A DNA stretch of 64,000 bases from the NCBI RefSeq assembly GCF_051200825.1, contig NZ_CP195158.1, forward strand, positions 2,108,001-2,172,000, written 5' to 3'. The notes under the pieces are model-generated. The model worked only from the letters and a program-made list of their open reading frames with translations, did not search any database and was not told the origin of the DNA. This document shows positions 17,189 to 27,200 of this stretch, piece by piece (within the stretch, counting starts at the first letter, position 1; each line of letters starts with the position of its first letter). This DNA is from Formosa sp030427735 (GTDB lineage Bacteria; Bacteroidota; Bacteroidia; Flavobacteriales; Flavobacteriaceae). The position numbers were made by a program, and so were the translations under genes.

Positions 17189-20122
17189 TTAATCTTTAAG
17201 TGTAATATTTAACCCTACCGAGAAGGTTCGCGGTCTTGGGTAACTATTAAATCGGTCTATTCCAGGATTATCCAGTCCTGTAAGTCCTACTTCTGGATCT
17301 ACACCACTGTAATCTGTAAACACTGCTAGGTTTTCGCCTAAAAAATACACGCGTAAGGCACAACTTGAATTTGCATTAGTGGGTAAATTATAGCCTAAAG
17401 TCACGGTTTGCAATCTAAAAAACGATGCATCTTCAATCCAATATCCAGAATAGGTTGCTGGCGATGTAATGCCGCTATTTAAAAAATTATCTGTGACGTT
17501 ATATGTAGGCAATCGGTTAGGATCGTTAAGCATCATATTTGTAGCATTAAGTACTTTCTGACCAAAGTTACCATAGCCCGAAAGTGCTAAATCGAAATCT
17601 TTATAAATAAAATTCATTCCAAATCCTATCGTAAAATCAGGCTGTACATCGCCCAATACCGAGTCTTCTTCGGCTAAAATAAACTGTCCGTTTTCATCTA
17701 AACCACTACTTGCTTTGCCCCAAAAGGTACCTACAGGATAGCCTTCCTTTATAATTTGGGAAAACTGCCCGGACATGCCTGATAAACCATGAAGCGATCC
17801 GCTATAAATAACATCTGTTTCGTACACTTGGTTCGATAATTTTTCGATAACCTGTTTATTGCTGGATAAAGCGGTATTGGCACTCCAAGTAAAATCTTCG
17901 GTTCTAATAATATCTGCATTTAAAGTTAACTCGAACCCTTTATTACTTAATTCCCCCACATTGGCCAACATGGTACCCACTAGATATGGTGGCTGTGGTA
18001 CCTGATAGGTGTATAACAAATCGCTTGTTAACTTACTATAAAACTCTAACGAACCAGATACTCGGTTAAAAAATCCAAAATCGATACCAATATTGGCTTG
18101 GGCTGTAGACTCCCATTTTAAATCAGGGTTAGGGTTTTGTGTTGGCGAATATGCTAATTTCCAACTATCGGTTGCGGGATCGTAATAACTATCGTTTCCT
18201 ACTCCTAAAATGGCCAGAGATTTGTATTCGCCAATCCCATCTTGGTTACCTGTTACCCCATAACCTGCACGCAATTTTAAATTAGTTAACCAAGAAGAAT
18301 CGTTAGCAAAGTCTTCATTAGTGATATTCCAAGCTATAGATGCCGAAGGGAATACCCCCCATTTGTGGTTGGCACCAAAACGGCTGGAACCATCGCGTCT
18401 TACTGTTGCTGTAATCATATATCTGCTGTCGTAAGAATAGTTAACCCTCCCGAAGAATGATATTAATTTCGAGTTTCCTTTATACGAATACACATCGCCC
18501 AATCTGTAATTCTGACCTGCTCCTAAATTATTGTAGCCAAATAAATCGGTATCAAACCCACTTCTTTGCGCCCCAAAACCATCGTAAGTATTGTCTAAAT
18601 ACGAATATCCAGCCATAGCACCTATAAAGTGATTTCCTATAGTTTTATTGTAATTTAAAAAAGTCTCTAACTGCATAGTGGTATATTCGCCCAAAGTTTT
18701 TTGCCCATACCCCCGTTCTGGACGCCCTTGAATTACGGCATAAGACGGTCTGTAAAAACTTTGCTTGGTGGAATTATGCTCTAAGGACATATTGACTGTA
18801 GCCTTAAAATCGTTAAAAAAATCGAACTCGGTTTTAAAATATCCAAGCAATCGGTTTTTAGTATTATCGGCTATTCTATTTGTTAATATTTCTACAGGAT
18901 TTTCGTTTAAAGTCCCTCCTACTTCTGTAAAATCGCCATTCGCATCTTTTACCGGAATAGTAGGATTTAAATTAAAAGCACGTTCAAAAATACTGTAATC
19001 TACAGGGTGCCATTTATCGATATTAGCAAACAGACCTGCATCAAACTTTAATCGGTCGTTATAGGCATATTGATGTCCGCTTAAGTTTGCACTTATACGC
19101 TCTAAACCAGATGCTTTAATAATCCCTTCTTTATTTAAGTACGAAATAGACGCTCGGAGTCCGCTACCATCGCCTCCAGAATTAAAACTAACCACATGCG
19201 ATTGCGATAAGGCTGTTTGCTCTAACTCTTCTTGCCAATTGGTATTCGCACCATAATCTATAGCATCTTGCAAAGCATTATCTCTTACATACTGCCGCCA
19301 TTGGTTAGCCGATAAAATATCTAAATGATTGGCTGCATTACTAATTCCCGTTAGCCCTGTATAGGTAACAGATTTTCCGCTTTTTACACTTTTGGTGGTA
19401 ATCATTATTACTCCATTTGCACCTCTAGAGCCGTAAATAGCTGTTGCCGAAGCATCTTTTAACACATCCATAGATTTGATGTCTGAAGGTTGCACCGTAT
19501 TAATATCTACTCCTGCTACGCCATCTACCACGACCAACGGATTATTACTTGCTGTTAACGATGTTCCGCCACGTAATCGCATAGAGGCACCAACACTAGG
19601 ATCGCCAGTATCTTTACTAATAACCAAACCAGAAACTTTTCCTTGCAATACCTGTTCTGTAGACGACATATTACCTTGTAAAAAATCTTCGGATGTTACA
19701 GATGAAATCGCTCCTGTTAAATCAGATTTTCGCATCGATCCATAACCTACAGCCACCAATTCTACGGCATCTAAAGCATAGGTATCTCCATCCAAAATAA
19801 CCGTTAAAGGCACGCTTGTATTGGCATCTACAACTATAGTTTGCGATATAAAACCTATATACGAAAATGTTAATTCGCTGCCATTACTTACCTCTATGGT
19901 AAACTGTCCGTCAAAATCGGTTGTTGTTCCATTTTGGGTTCCAACCTCTACAATAGTTGCTCCTATTAACGGATCTTGATTGGCATCTATAACCAGACCG
20001 CTTAGCGTTCTTTTGTCTTGGGCGTGCAACTGTACACTAGCCAGCAACACCAAGCTTAGTACACAAAACCGTCTTAATGTTAAGACATATTTTGCCCATG
20101 TATTTATATTTTTAATAATCAT
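17189..20122 (-). CDS. SusC/RagA-family TonB-dependent transporter (PUL 1)
   Basis: 977-aa outer-membrane transporter. After the signal peptide (ending LHAQ) comes a carboxypeptidase-like regulatory domain (about 38-125, LSGLVIDANQDPLIGATI, TTTDFDGQFTIEV). A plug domain follows (VAVGYGSMRKSDLTGAISSV, IYGSRGANGVIMITTK), then the 22-stranded barrel ending in RPRTFSVGLNITLKD. It should import oligosaccharides released at the surface, powered by TonB-ExbBD. It is 30 nt downstream of the duplicated-domain secreted protein gene and 32 nt upstream of susD. Confidence 0.96.
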   Translation of the reverse strand: MIIKNINTWAKYVLTLRRFCVLSLVLLASVQLHAQDKRTLSGLVIDANQDPLIGATIVEVGTQNGTTTDFDGQFTIEVSNGSELTFSYIGFISQTIVVDANTSVPLTVILDGDTYALDAVELVAVGYGSMRKSDLTGAISSVTSEDFLQGNMSSTEQVLQGKVSGLVISKDTGDPSVGASMRLRGGTSLTASNNPLVVVDGVAGVDINTVQPSDIKSMDVLKDASATAIYGSRGANGVIMITTKSVKSGKSVTYTGLTGISNAANHLDILSANQWRQYVRDNALQDAIDYGANTNWQEELEQTALSQSHVVSFNSGGDGSGLRASISYLNKEGIIKASGLERISANLSGHQYAYNDRLKFDAGLFANIDKWHPVDYSIFERAFNLNPTIPVKDANGDFTEVGGTLNENPVEILTNRIADNTKNRLLGYFKTEFDFFNDFKATVNMSLEHNSTKQSFYRPSYAVIQGRPERGYGQKTLGEYTTMQLETFLNYNKTIGNHFIGAMAGYSYLDNTYDGFGAQRSGFDTDLFGYNNLGAGQNYRLGDVYSYKGNSKLISFFGRVNYSYDSRYMITATVRRDGSSRFGANHKWGVFPSASIAWNITNEDFANDSSWLTNLKLRAGYGVTGNQDGIGEYKSLAILGVGNDSYYDPATDSWKLAYSPTQNPNPDLKWESTAQANIGIDFGFFNRVSGSLEFYSKLTSDLLYTYQVPQPPYLVGTMLANVGELSNKGFELTLNADIIRTEDFTWSANTALSSNKQVIEKLSNQVYETDVIYSGSLHGLSGMSGQFSQIIKEGYPVGTFWGKASSGLDENGQFILAEEDSVLGDVQPDFTIGFGMNFIYKDFDLALSGYGNFGQKVLNATNMMLNDPNRLPTYNVTDNFLNSGITSPATYSGYWIEDASFFRLQTVTLGYNLPTNANSSCALRVYFLGENLAVFTDYSGVDPEVGLTGLDNPGIDRFNSYPRPRTFSVGLNITLKD

Positions 20123-20151
20123 TTTAATACGTTTTTAAGTGAAGTTGAAAT

Positions 20152-21252
20152 TTACTGCTCATCTAATTGCTTTAATGGCATTACGGTATCCGATATTACT
20201 CTGTCATTATTATCGGTTACCACAACATGAATTTGAGTAAGTCCGGTAATACCATATAACTCCGAAACTAAATCTACAAAGCCTTTAATTTCTGAGGTTC
20301 CACCAGAAAATTCGCCAGTAATGCGTTTGGTGCCAGCAGTAATTTGATACTTTAACACAGTAACGCCACGCTCATTATTAATTCGGCTTATACCTAAAAA
20401 GTCTTTCTGACTAATGTTTAAAGGAAAAAACCTAAATTCTGGATCTGGAGGTTGCACGTATTCTGCTGCCAGTAAGACTTGATCGCCAGAATTTGCAGCC
20501 CAATCTGCAGCTACCATTAAAAAATTAATCTTTTCCATGATGTAGCCGTCGTAATAGCCTTCTTGATCGCCGTAATATTCCGATGGTATTAAATCCATTC
20601 TATAAAAACCATTACCTAAATCTTTCAGCTTGGTTTTTTCGACTACTTCTGGAATCCAAGCTTGATATTCTTGCTTCACTTCCCAATCGTTCATGCCACT
20701 ATGGAAGTGTACACTAGGCACACCACTAAAGCCATCTACTAAATTTGCATTAAACAAAATACTTAAACCTCCATCTAAGGTTGGTTTTTCTGGATAAGAC
20801 CGAATCATCTCGTTAGCCGTATAAAACGAATCGAAAGGTGTGTAAGGCACTTGGGCTACTCCAGATTGCATGGCGCCAGTTTTATCTTTCAGTCGAAACC
20901 AAAAGCCTGCACTAGCAGCAATATCTTCGGCACTTACTCCAAAATAACTGGTTGGTATAAGTGTAAAACTCCAAATCATATTGCCTTCGTAAGTGAGTTT
21001 TGCAAAATCTGAAGAATTTTCCCAATTTCCTGCATCGGGTTCAGAAGGCGACCAAATCCAAATATATAAGTCCTGATTTTCGGTAAAACTCGTGTTTACC
21101 AAATCGAAATACCACGTCGTTTCTTCGTTATAATTATAAATTACAGGATACGACCAAATTTTACCTACGTCGCCTGCTTCTATCTGTGCTCTTAGTACAG
21201 AAGACCATAAACAAAGACCTGTTACTAAAAAGTATAATAAAATCCTCTTCAT
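20152..21252 (-). CDS. secreted protein with two tandem carbohydrate-binding-like domains
   Basis: 366 aa with a Sec signal peptide (ending VLRAQ) and no lipobox. I do not recognise a named family. The sequence contains an internal duplication: residues 85-105 (KLTYEGNMIWSFTLIPTSYFG) match 208-228 (KLKDLGNGFYRMDLIPSEYYG), each followed by a stretch rich in aromatic residues. This implies two related beta-sandwich domains (about 30-150 and 160-285) and a C-terminal beta-rich part. Tryptophan- and tyrosine-rich segments (YIWIWSPSE, VHFHSGMNDW) resemble glycan-binding surfaces. Position just upstream of susC suggests a SusE/F-like surface glycan-binding role for PUL 1. This is inference. Confidence 0.7.
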   Translation of the reverse strand: MKRILLYFLVTGLCLWSSVLRAQIEAGDVGKIWSYPVIYNYNEETTWYFDLVNTSFTENQDLYIWIWSPSEPDAGNWENSSDFAKLTYEGNMIWSFTLIPTSYFGVSAEDIAASAGFWFRLKDKTGAMQSGVAQVPYTPFDSFYTANEMIRSYPEKPTLDGGLSILFNANLVDGFSGVPSVHFHSGMNDWEVKQEYQAWIPEVVEKTKLKDLGNGFYRMDLIPSEYYGDQEGYYDGYIMEKINFLMVAADWAANSGDQVLLAAEYVQPPDPEFRFFPLNISQKDFLGISRINNERGVTVLKYQITAGTKRITGEFSGGTSEIKGFVDLVSELYGITGLTQIHVVVTDNNDRVISDTVMPLKQLDEQ

Positions 21253-21256
21253 CGAA

Positions 21257-21778
21257 TTAGTTGTTAGCGGTTAAATGAAATGTGTACGATACAAAAGGGA
21301 CTCCGTCTGAGACGCGTAGTAATTGAAATTGCATTTCGCGGTTACTGCCTGGTACAGATGTTAATTTCAACTCATCGGTTTTTTGAGTTTTGGCTTCGTT
21401 GGCATATAACGAAATAATCAAAGGCATTCCATTGGCTTGTTGAAACTCATGGTTTAAGTCCCAATATCCTGAAGGTTCGAAAAGTGGAGGCACATTACCT
21501 AAAACTTGATACGATGTTGGTTTGTTGCCTTCATCGACATTAAATTGAATTTGAAAGTTGTCGTAATTAAATAAAGTGCTTAAAGCTTGTTCATCTGGTT
21601 TAATGGCGTTTGCTTTCGCAAATTCATCTACCATTTTTAGGTTCATTAAACTCCAATCTCCATTTATTTTTTCGTAAATGGTAATGGGTTCTACATAATT
21701 ACCGTCGTCTTGATCGTTACACCCTACATACGTAAAGGATATACCAATAAGCAGTAATTTAACACATAGTTTTTTCAT
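21257..21778 (-). CDS. small lipoprotein, DUF5004/lipocalin-like
   Basis: 173-aa predicted lipoprotein (lipobox TYVGC) and the first gene of the PUL 1 operon, 4 nt from the next gene. After the linker, INGDWSLMNLKMVDEF and later FQIQFNVDEG, PSGYWDLNHEF and YTFHLTAN give the beta-barrel pattern of DUF5004 or lipocalin-like Bacteroidota lipoproteins. The family call is from pattern only. It probably sits at the outer membrane and helps glycan capture. Confidence 0.65.
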   Translation of the reverse strand: MKKLCVKLLLIGISFTYVGCNDQDDGNYVEPITIYEKINGDWSLMNLKMVDEFAKANAIKPDEQALSTLFNYDNFQIQFNVDEGNKPTSYQVLGNVPPLFEPSGYWDLNHEFQQANGMPLIISLYANEAKTQKTDELKLTSVPGSNREMQFQLLRVSDGVPFVSYTFHLTANN

Positions 21779-21809
21779 ACTGTAATCAGTTATTGTTAGT
21801 TGTTTTTAT

Positions 21810-21860
21810 AATGCTCAGGAAGCATTACTCAAATCTATAATGAAGTACAAGGGAAAGAAA
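21810..21860 (-). promoter_or_regulatory. putative PUL 1 promoter with start-site hairpin
   Basis: On the minus strand a consensus -7 box TAGATTTG (21837-21830) lies 19 nt downstream of a TTTC that stands at the -33 position (21860-21857), matching the Bacteroidota TTTG-N19-TAnnTTTG layout with one mismatch. A perfect 6-bp hairpin (AATGCT/AGCATT, 21810-21826) coincides with the expected start of the transcript, about 30-45 nt before the first ATG at 21778. Confidence 0.5.
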
Positions 21861-22191
21861 AAGATTGATAAAAAATCAAGATACCAAAAACAATTAAAAC
21901 TTTGAAATTCAAATCATTAACAACAAATGATTTACGAATAAATCAAGATGAAACAAGTAAAAATCAAGATGCAATCCACCTTCAAAATCATTAAATCATC
22001 AATATTTCAGCTTAAAAATTAACAATTTAAATAAAAAATACACCTTAAATTATGTATATCTCATTTAAAAGCTAAATAATAAACAATTATACAATTACCC
22101 TCAAAATAATATCAGTTTCAGCAAAAAACATACAATTGTATATTAAATTTAAAACCAATTAACACCCTAACCATTATATAGCATTGGGAAA
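21861..22191. other. AT-rich divergent intergenic region, PUL 1 and its regulator
   Basis: Very AT-rich stretch between the PUL 1 operon promoter and the TPR/HTH regulator gene. It contains several AAATCAAGAT-like direct copies (about 21880, 21940 and 21960), which could be regulator sites, but their spacing is irregular. No gene or RNA is evident. Confidence 0.4.
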
Positions 22192-23919
22192 ATGAAATTA
22201 AAATTGTTTAAATTTTGTAAAAGACTTTACTTTGTAAACAACCCTGGTACTGTAATGACATCCCACTCCTGTAATTATACTTTTGGTTTTACACTTTGGT
22301 TTTTATTAACCTTGGCTACTGGGTATGCTCAAGACTTAGACAGTTTAAAACAGGCTTATGGTTCTTCGAATTCTGATGAACAAAAAATACAAACCTTACA
22401 CGGAATAGCCGACTATTTTATAAATCGAAATTTAGACTCTTCGGTTTACTACAACGAGCGGGCTTTAAAAATGGCCAGGTCTACCGATTCCGACACTTTA
22501 ATTGCTTCCTGTTTAGCGAATTTAGGTACTGTTTACCTTATGAAAGGGCGATTAGACGTTTCGATGGAATACCAGTTACAGGCTCTAAAATTATACCCCG
22601 AAAACAGTAAAAATGTAGGCGTTTACAAACTCCTTAATAATATTGGTCTCATCTATTTTTATCAATCAAAGTTCGATGAAGCCCTTGTTAACTACAACAA
22701 AGTTTTACATATTTTAGAAGATACCCCGTCTATAAAACCTTCGGATAAAGAACGGTATTTAGGCACTATTTTTATTAATATAGGTATCATTTACGATATT
22801 AAAACCGAATACAGTAAATCGTTAGAATTTTACAGTAAAGCTGTAACCCATAGTAAAAATGCCAACGATCAGAAAAATTTGGCTTCGGCCTACTCCAACA
22901 TGGGCTTGGTGTATATAAAGCTTCAAAAATACGACTTAGCAGAAAGTTACTTTAACGAAGCTTTAGAAATTCGTGTTCGAGATAACGACACTTACGGCCT
23001 TTGTAAATCGTATCAGCATCTTGGAAATTTATACAAAGAAAAAGGCGAGCTTGAACGTGCAGAAGAGATTCTTTTAAGAGGACTTCAAAAATGCGAAGAA
23101 GCCAATGCTACAAAAGCACGAGCGCAGGTTATAGAAAAACTTAGTCATACTTATTTTTTAAATAACGATTACAAGAATGCTTACGAATATCAGCTTTCCT
23201 TTATCAACTTAAACGACAGTTTAACCAACAGCGAAACCGAGCGTAAAATTACCGAAGCAGAAATGCAATATAAGTTCGATAAGGAAACGCAGGAAAAGGA
23301 AGCCCAACAACAAAAACAAAAACTTATTTATGTTATAATTGGTATTGTTTTAATATTAATTATTATTACCATTGGCGGCTTATTTTTACTTCAAAAAGCA
23401 AAATCTAAAAACCAGAAGCTCGAAAAAGAAAAGGTCGATTTAGAAAATAAAGAGCTTGCTCTTCGCAAACAAACTTTAGAAAACGAATTAGAATCTAGAA
23501 GTAAAGATCTTGCTACAAACGTTATGTACCTTATTAAAAAGAATGAGTTAATAAGTGAAATTTCTCAACGTCTTATCACCTTAAAAAAGCAAATGAAAAA
23601 GGATAACCAAAAAGACGTGCAGAATATTATAATGGATTTGCAAACCGCCAAAGACGATGCCATTTGGGATGAGTTCGAAGTGCGTTTCAATCAGGTTTAT
23701 AATGATTTTTACGAACGTTTAAACCACAAATTCCCAGACCTTACCAATAACGAAAAGAAAATTTGCGCCTTTCTAAAACTTAATATGACTACTAAAGAAA
23801 TCTGTACCTTAACCAGACAATCTACCAATAGTTTAAATGTAGCCAGAACGCGTTTGCGCAAAAAATTAGGTATTAAAAGTAGTAATACAAACCTAACTAC
23901 TTTCTTAGAAAACATCTAA
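22192..23919 (+). CDS. TPR/LuxR-type membrane-anchored transcriptional regulator of PUL 1
   Basis: 575-aa protein; the ATG at 22255 (MTSHSCNYTFGFTLWFLL) may be the real start because it places a signal peptide at the N terminus. About six TPR repeats follow (about 75-340; for example SCLANLGTVYLMKGRLDVSM and ASAYSNMGLVYIKLQKYDLA). Then come a membrane helix (about 377-398), a coiled coil (about 400-450) and a C-terminal LuxR-like HTH (LTNNEKKICAFLKLNMTTKE, TNSLNVARTRLRKKLGI). Periplasmic sensing coupled to a cytoplasmic HTH is the SusR-like layout. It is divergent from the PUL 1 operon across 413 nt and is its likely activator. The ligand is unknown. Confidence 0.85.
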   Translation: MKLKLFKFCKRLYFVNNPGTVMTSHSCNYTFGFTLWFLLTLATGYAQDLDSLKQAYGSSNSDEQKIQTLHGIADYFINRNLDSSVYYNERALKMARSTDSDTLIASCLANLGTVYLMKGRLDVSMEYQLQALKLYPENSKNVGVYKLLNNIGLIYFYQSKFDEALVNYNKVLHILEDTPSIKPSDKERYLGTIFINIGIIYDIKTEYSKSLEFYSKAVTHSKNANDQKNLASAYSNMGLVYIKLQKYDLAESYFNEALEIRVRDNDTYGLCKSYQHLGNLYKEKGELERAEEILLRGLQKCEEANATKARAQVIEKLSHTYFLNNDYKNAYEYQLSFINLNDSLTNSETERKITEAEMQYKFDKETQEKEAQQQKQKLIYVIIGIVLILIIITIGGLFLLQKAKSKNQKLEKEKVDLENKELALRKQTLENELESRSKDLATNVMYLIKKNELISEISQRLITLKKQMKKDNQKDVQNIIMDLQTAKDDAIWDEFEVRFNQVYNDFYERLNHKFPDLTNNEKKICAFLKLNMTTKEICTLTRQSTNSLNVARTRLRKKLGIKSSNTNLTTFLENI

Positions 23920-24136
23920 AAAAGTCTATAAATCTGCCCTAAACGTTGTGCAAACACAAACCGCAACAAGACTTTTACAAAACACATAATACACTAATAA
24001 TAAACAACATACATTGTTTTGTAATACAAATGTAAGGGGTGATTTATGCCTTGTACATGCTTTGTAATCGCAATTTTTCTTCAACTTCTAAAGTTGCCTA
24101 TATCTTCGTGGCCTTTCCTATAATAACTAATTTAAA
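23920..24136. other. intergenic region upstream of the small ORF and subtilase
   Basis: Non-coding stretch after the PUL 1 regulator. It contains TGCTTTG at about 24059-24065 in a possible -7 context, but no -33 partner that I could support, and no clear terminator hairpin. Confidence 0.3.
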
Positions 24137-24274
24137 ATGCAACACGATGATTTAAACAAACATTCCCCTAAACAAGATTCGGAAGACAAACAGTTAGAAG
24201 ATTTTTTAAAAAATCGCGAAAACCAAACTTCTGCGCTTAAAAAGATTTTAGAAAAATTTATTAAGAAAAATTAA
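24137..24274 (+). CDS. small charged protein of unknown function
   Basis: 45-codon frame (ATG 24137, TAA 24272-24274) encoding a highly charged, helical peptide: MQHDDLNKHSPKQDSEDKQL followed by EDFLKNRENQTSALKKILEK and FIKKN. It has no signal peptide or membrane segment. It ends 10 nt before the giant subtilase ATG, so it is probably co-transcribed. The regular heptad-like pattern in the second half suggests an amphipathic helix. The codon use looks like that of neighbouring genes, which supports a real gene. Confidence 0.55.
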   Translation: MQHDDLNKHSPKQDSEDKQLEDFLKNRENQTSALKKILEKFIKKN

Positions 24275-24284
24275 AACATTTCAA

Positions 24285-27200
24285 ATGACACACATTTACA
24301 AAACAACTATTAAAACAATTGCAACATTGTTTGTTTTGTTTTTTGCAACGTTAACATTTGCACAAAGCAATAGTGCTTACAACGCACGTGGCGAAAAACA
24401 AGGTGTGGTGAGAATTAAGGTTAATAAAGCTACGGCTTCAATCTTAAAACAATCTCACTTTAAAACAAAGCGTGGTGTAATAACCACTGGAGTTTCGGCT
24501 ATAGACGCTGTTTCTAGTCAGAGTCAGGCTTCGCAGGTATCGCGTTTATTCCCAGAAAACCCAAATCCTAAATTAGAGGCTAAATTACGTAAACACGGTC
24601 TAGATTTGTGGTACGAGATACAGATAAACCCTAACCAAGATGTAGCTCAAGTCGCTAAACAATACCAAAGCTTAGGCGAGGTTAGTATTGCAGAAACAGA
24701 ACGCTTAAAAATTGTATCTAATTACACGCCTATAGAAAAACTAGGAGCCATAAACACTTTTATGACGGCTCCTTTTAACGATCCTTACTTATCGGAACAA
24801 TGGCATTACAACAATACTGGCCAGACTGGATTTGCTGGTGGTGCCGATGTTAACCTGTATAAAGCATGGGAAACTACTGCAGGAAGCAGTAATGTAATTG
24901 TTTCTGTACACGACGAAGGTGTAGACACAGAGCATGAGGATTTAATGGATAATATTTGGATTAATGAAGCCGAATTAAATGGTACCGATGGTGTAGACGA
25001 TGACGGCAATGGTTTTATTGATGATGTTTACGGGTGGAACTTTGTTAAAAACTCGAATGTTATGGATGCCGATGTACATGGCACCCACGTGGCAGGCACA
25101 GTTGCTGCGGTAAACAACAATGGTATTGGTGTTGCTGGTGTTGCTGGTGGTACTGGCAATTACGATGGCGCCAAAATCATGTCTTTAAAAATAATAGGCG
25201 GTCAAGGTGCTGCTGCTAATTCTTTTGTGTACGCTGCCGATAATGGTGCTGTAATTTCTCAAAACAGTTGGGGATATACAGTTCCTGGCAATACCGAACA
25301 AGCGGTTAGAGATGCCATTAATTACTTTATTGCTGAAGCAGGCGACTACGATGGTAGCCCTATGAAAGGTGGTATTGTTATTTTTGCTGCGGGTAACGCC
25401 AATAGCGACTCGCAATGGTATCCTGGATATTACCCAGAGGTATTTACAGTTAGTGCTTTAGGTCCTGAAGGTAAAAAAGCGAGCTATTCTAATTTCGGAA
25501 CTTGGGTAGATATCGCTGCTCCAGGAGGAGATATTGCTATGTACGGTAACGAAAATGGGGTGTTAAGCACGCTTCCTAATAATAAAATAGGATACTTAGA
25601 TGGCACCTCTATGGCTTGTCCTCATATTTCGGGTATTGCTGCTTTAGCCTTGGCCAACGCTACCAAACAAATAACTCCAGAAGAGCTTCAACAGAAATTA
25701 CTTACTGGCACATCTAATATCGATGTATTGAATCCAGATTACATTGGCAAACTCGGTCAATTATCCGATGCCTATTTGGCCATACAAAACAACCAAGAAA
25801 TTGCACCGGAAGCTGTTAGCGATTTAACTGTAGATGGATTGGCACAAGAATTTGCCACATTGTCTTGGACCGTACCAAGCGATAAAGATGATAATACACC
25901 GTACAACTTTACTGTGTATTACAGCGATAAAGAAATTACAAACGAGAACTATGCAAGCGCAGACAAGGTTGAAACTGTAAACAACAGCAACGCTGGCGAA
26001 AAAATAACTTACACCTTAGAAAACCTATACGGTTTAACTACTTATCATTTCGCAATTTCTGCAACAGACAGATGGGGCAATGTATCGTTATTATCTAACA
26101 TTGTTTCGGGTACAACCAACGCTGGCCCGCAAATAAATGTAGATGAAAACAGCAAAGCTATTACCTTAAATATCGATGCTTTAACATCGGTTACTGGTAC
26201 TCACGACATCAACATTTTAAATGAAGCCGAAGGTACATTACGTTGGGATTATGAAGCCAGACACACATCTACCGCTTTGTCGTATAGCCGAACTGCAGCT
26301 TACCAACCAAAAGGAAAAACTAAAACTCCGGCTAATGCCACTATAGGTAAACAAGACTTGCCAACGGCTAAATCTGGAGCAAATGCCATTCCTTCTCCAA
26401 TGCGATTCGAGCCAAATTCTTTGCAATACTACTTGTACGAAACAAATATTATAGGTGAAGAAGATACCGAAATACCAAACTCATCGGCAACTAAATTTGT
26501 AGTTAGCAACGAAGACGGTTTTAACCTTACCGATGTAAAATCATATTTAAAATTCGATCCTGAACTAGGCCCTGTAACTGTAGAAATCTATAAAGGCGAG
26601 CAACTTAACAGAGACAACTTAATGTTAAGTCAAGAATACACTTACTATGCCAACGAGCAGCACTATGCTTATATTAAACTAAACGAGCAATTGTACTTCG
26701 AGCAAGGCGAAACGTTTTGGATTGTATTTCACGTTCCTGCAGGAAACTTATATCCGTTAGGTCTGGGGCCTAAAGCCGATTTAACCGATACGTCTCACAA
26801 CAACTGTTTCATGTCTTTTGATGGTGGAGCAACTTGGGGTAATTTAGCCGATTTAATAGAATCTGAAGATTATGTTTGGGTAGTTGCAGCAACTAGCAAC
26901 AACGAATTTTTAGGCGAATACCTTACCTTAAATCCAGATTCTGGCGAAATACTTGGTAACGAAAATGCCCAAACCACATTAACCGCAAACGCGGCTAACT
27001 TAATTAATGGTACGTATACAGCCAATGTTATTCTAAAATCTAACGACGGTAAGCAACCAGAATTAAGACTACCAATAACTCTTAATGTAGAAAATCAGCA
27101 ACCTGTATTAAGCGCCGTATCGGAGCTTGATTTTGGTAGTGTGTTCCAAGGCAAATCAAAAGAATTAACCTTTACATTAACAAATACTGGGTTAGGTAAT

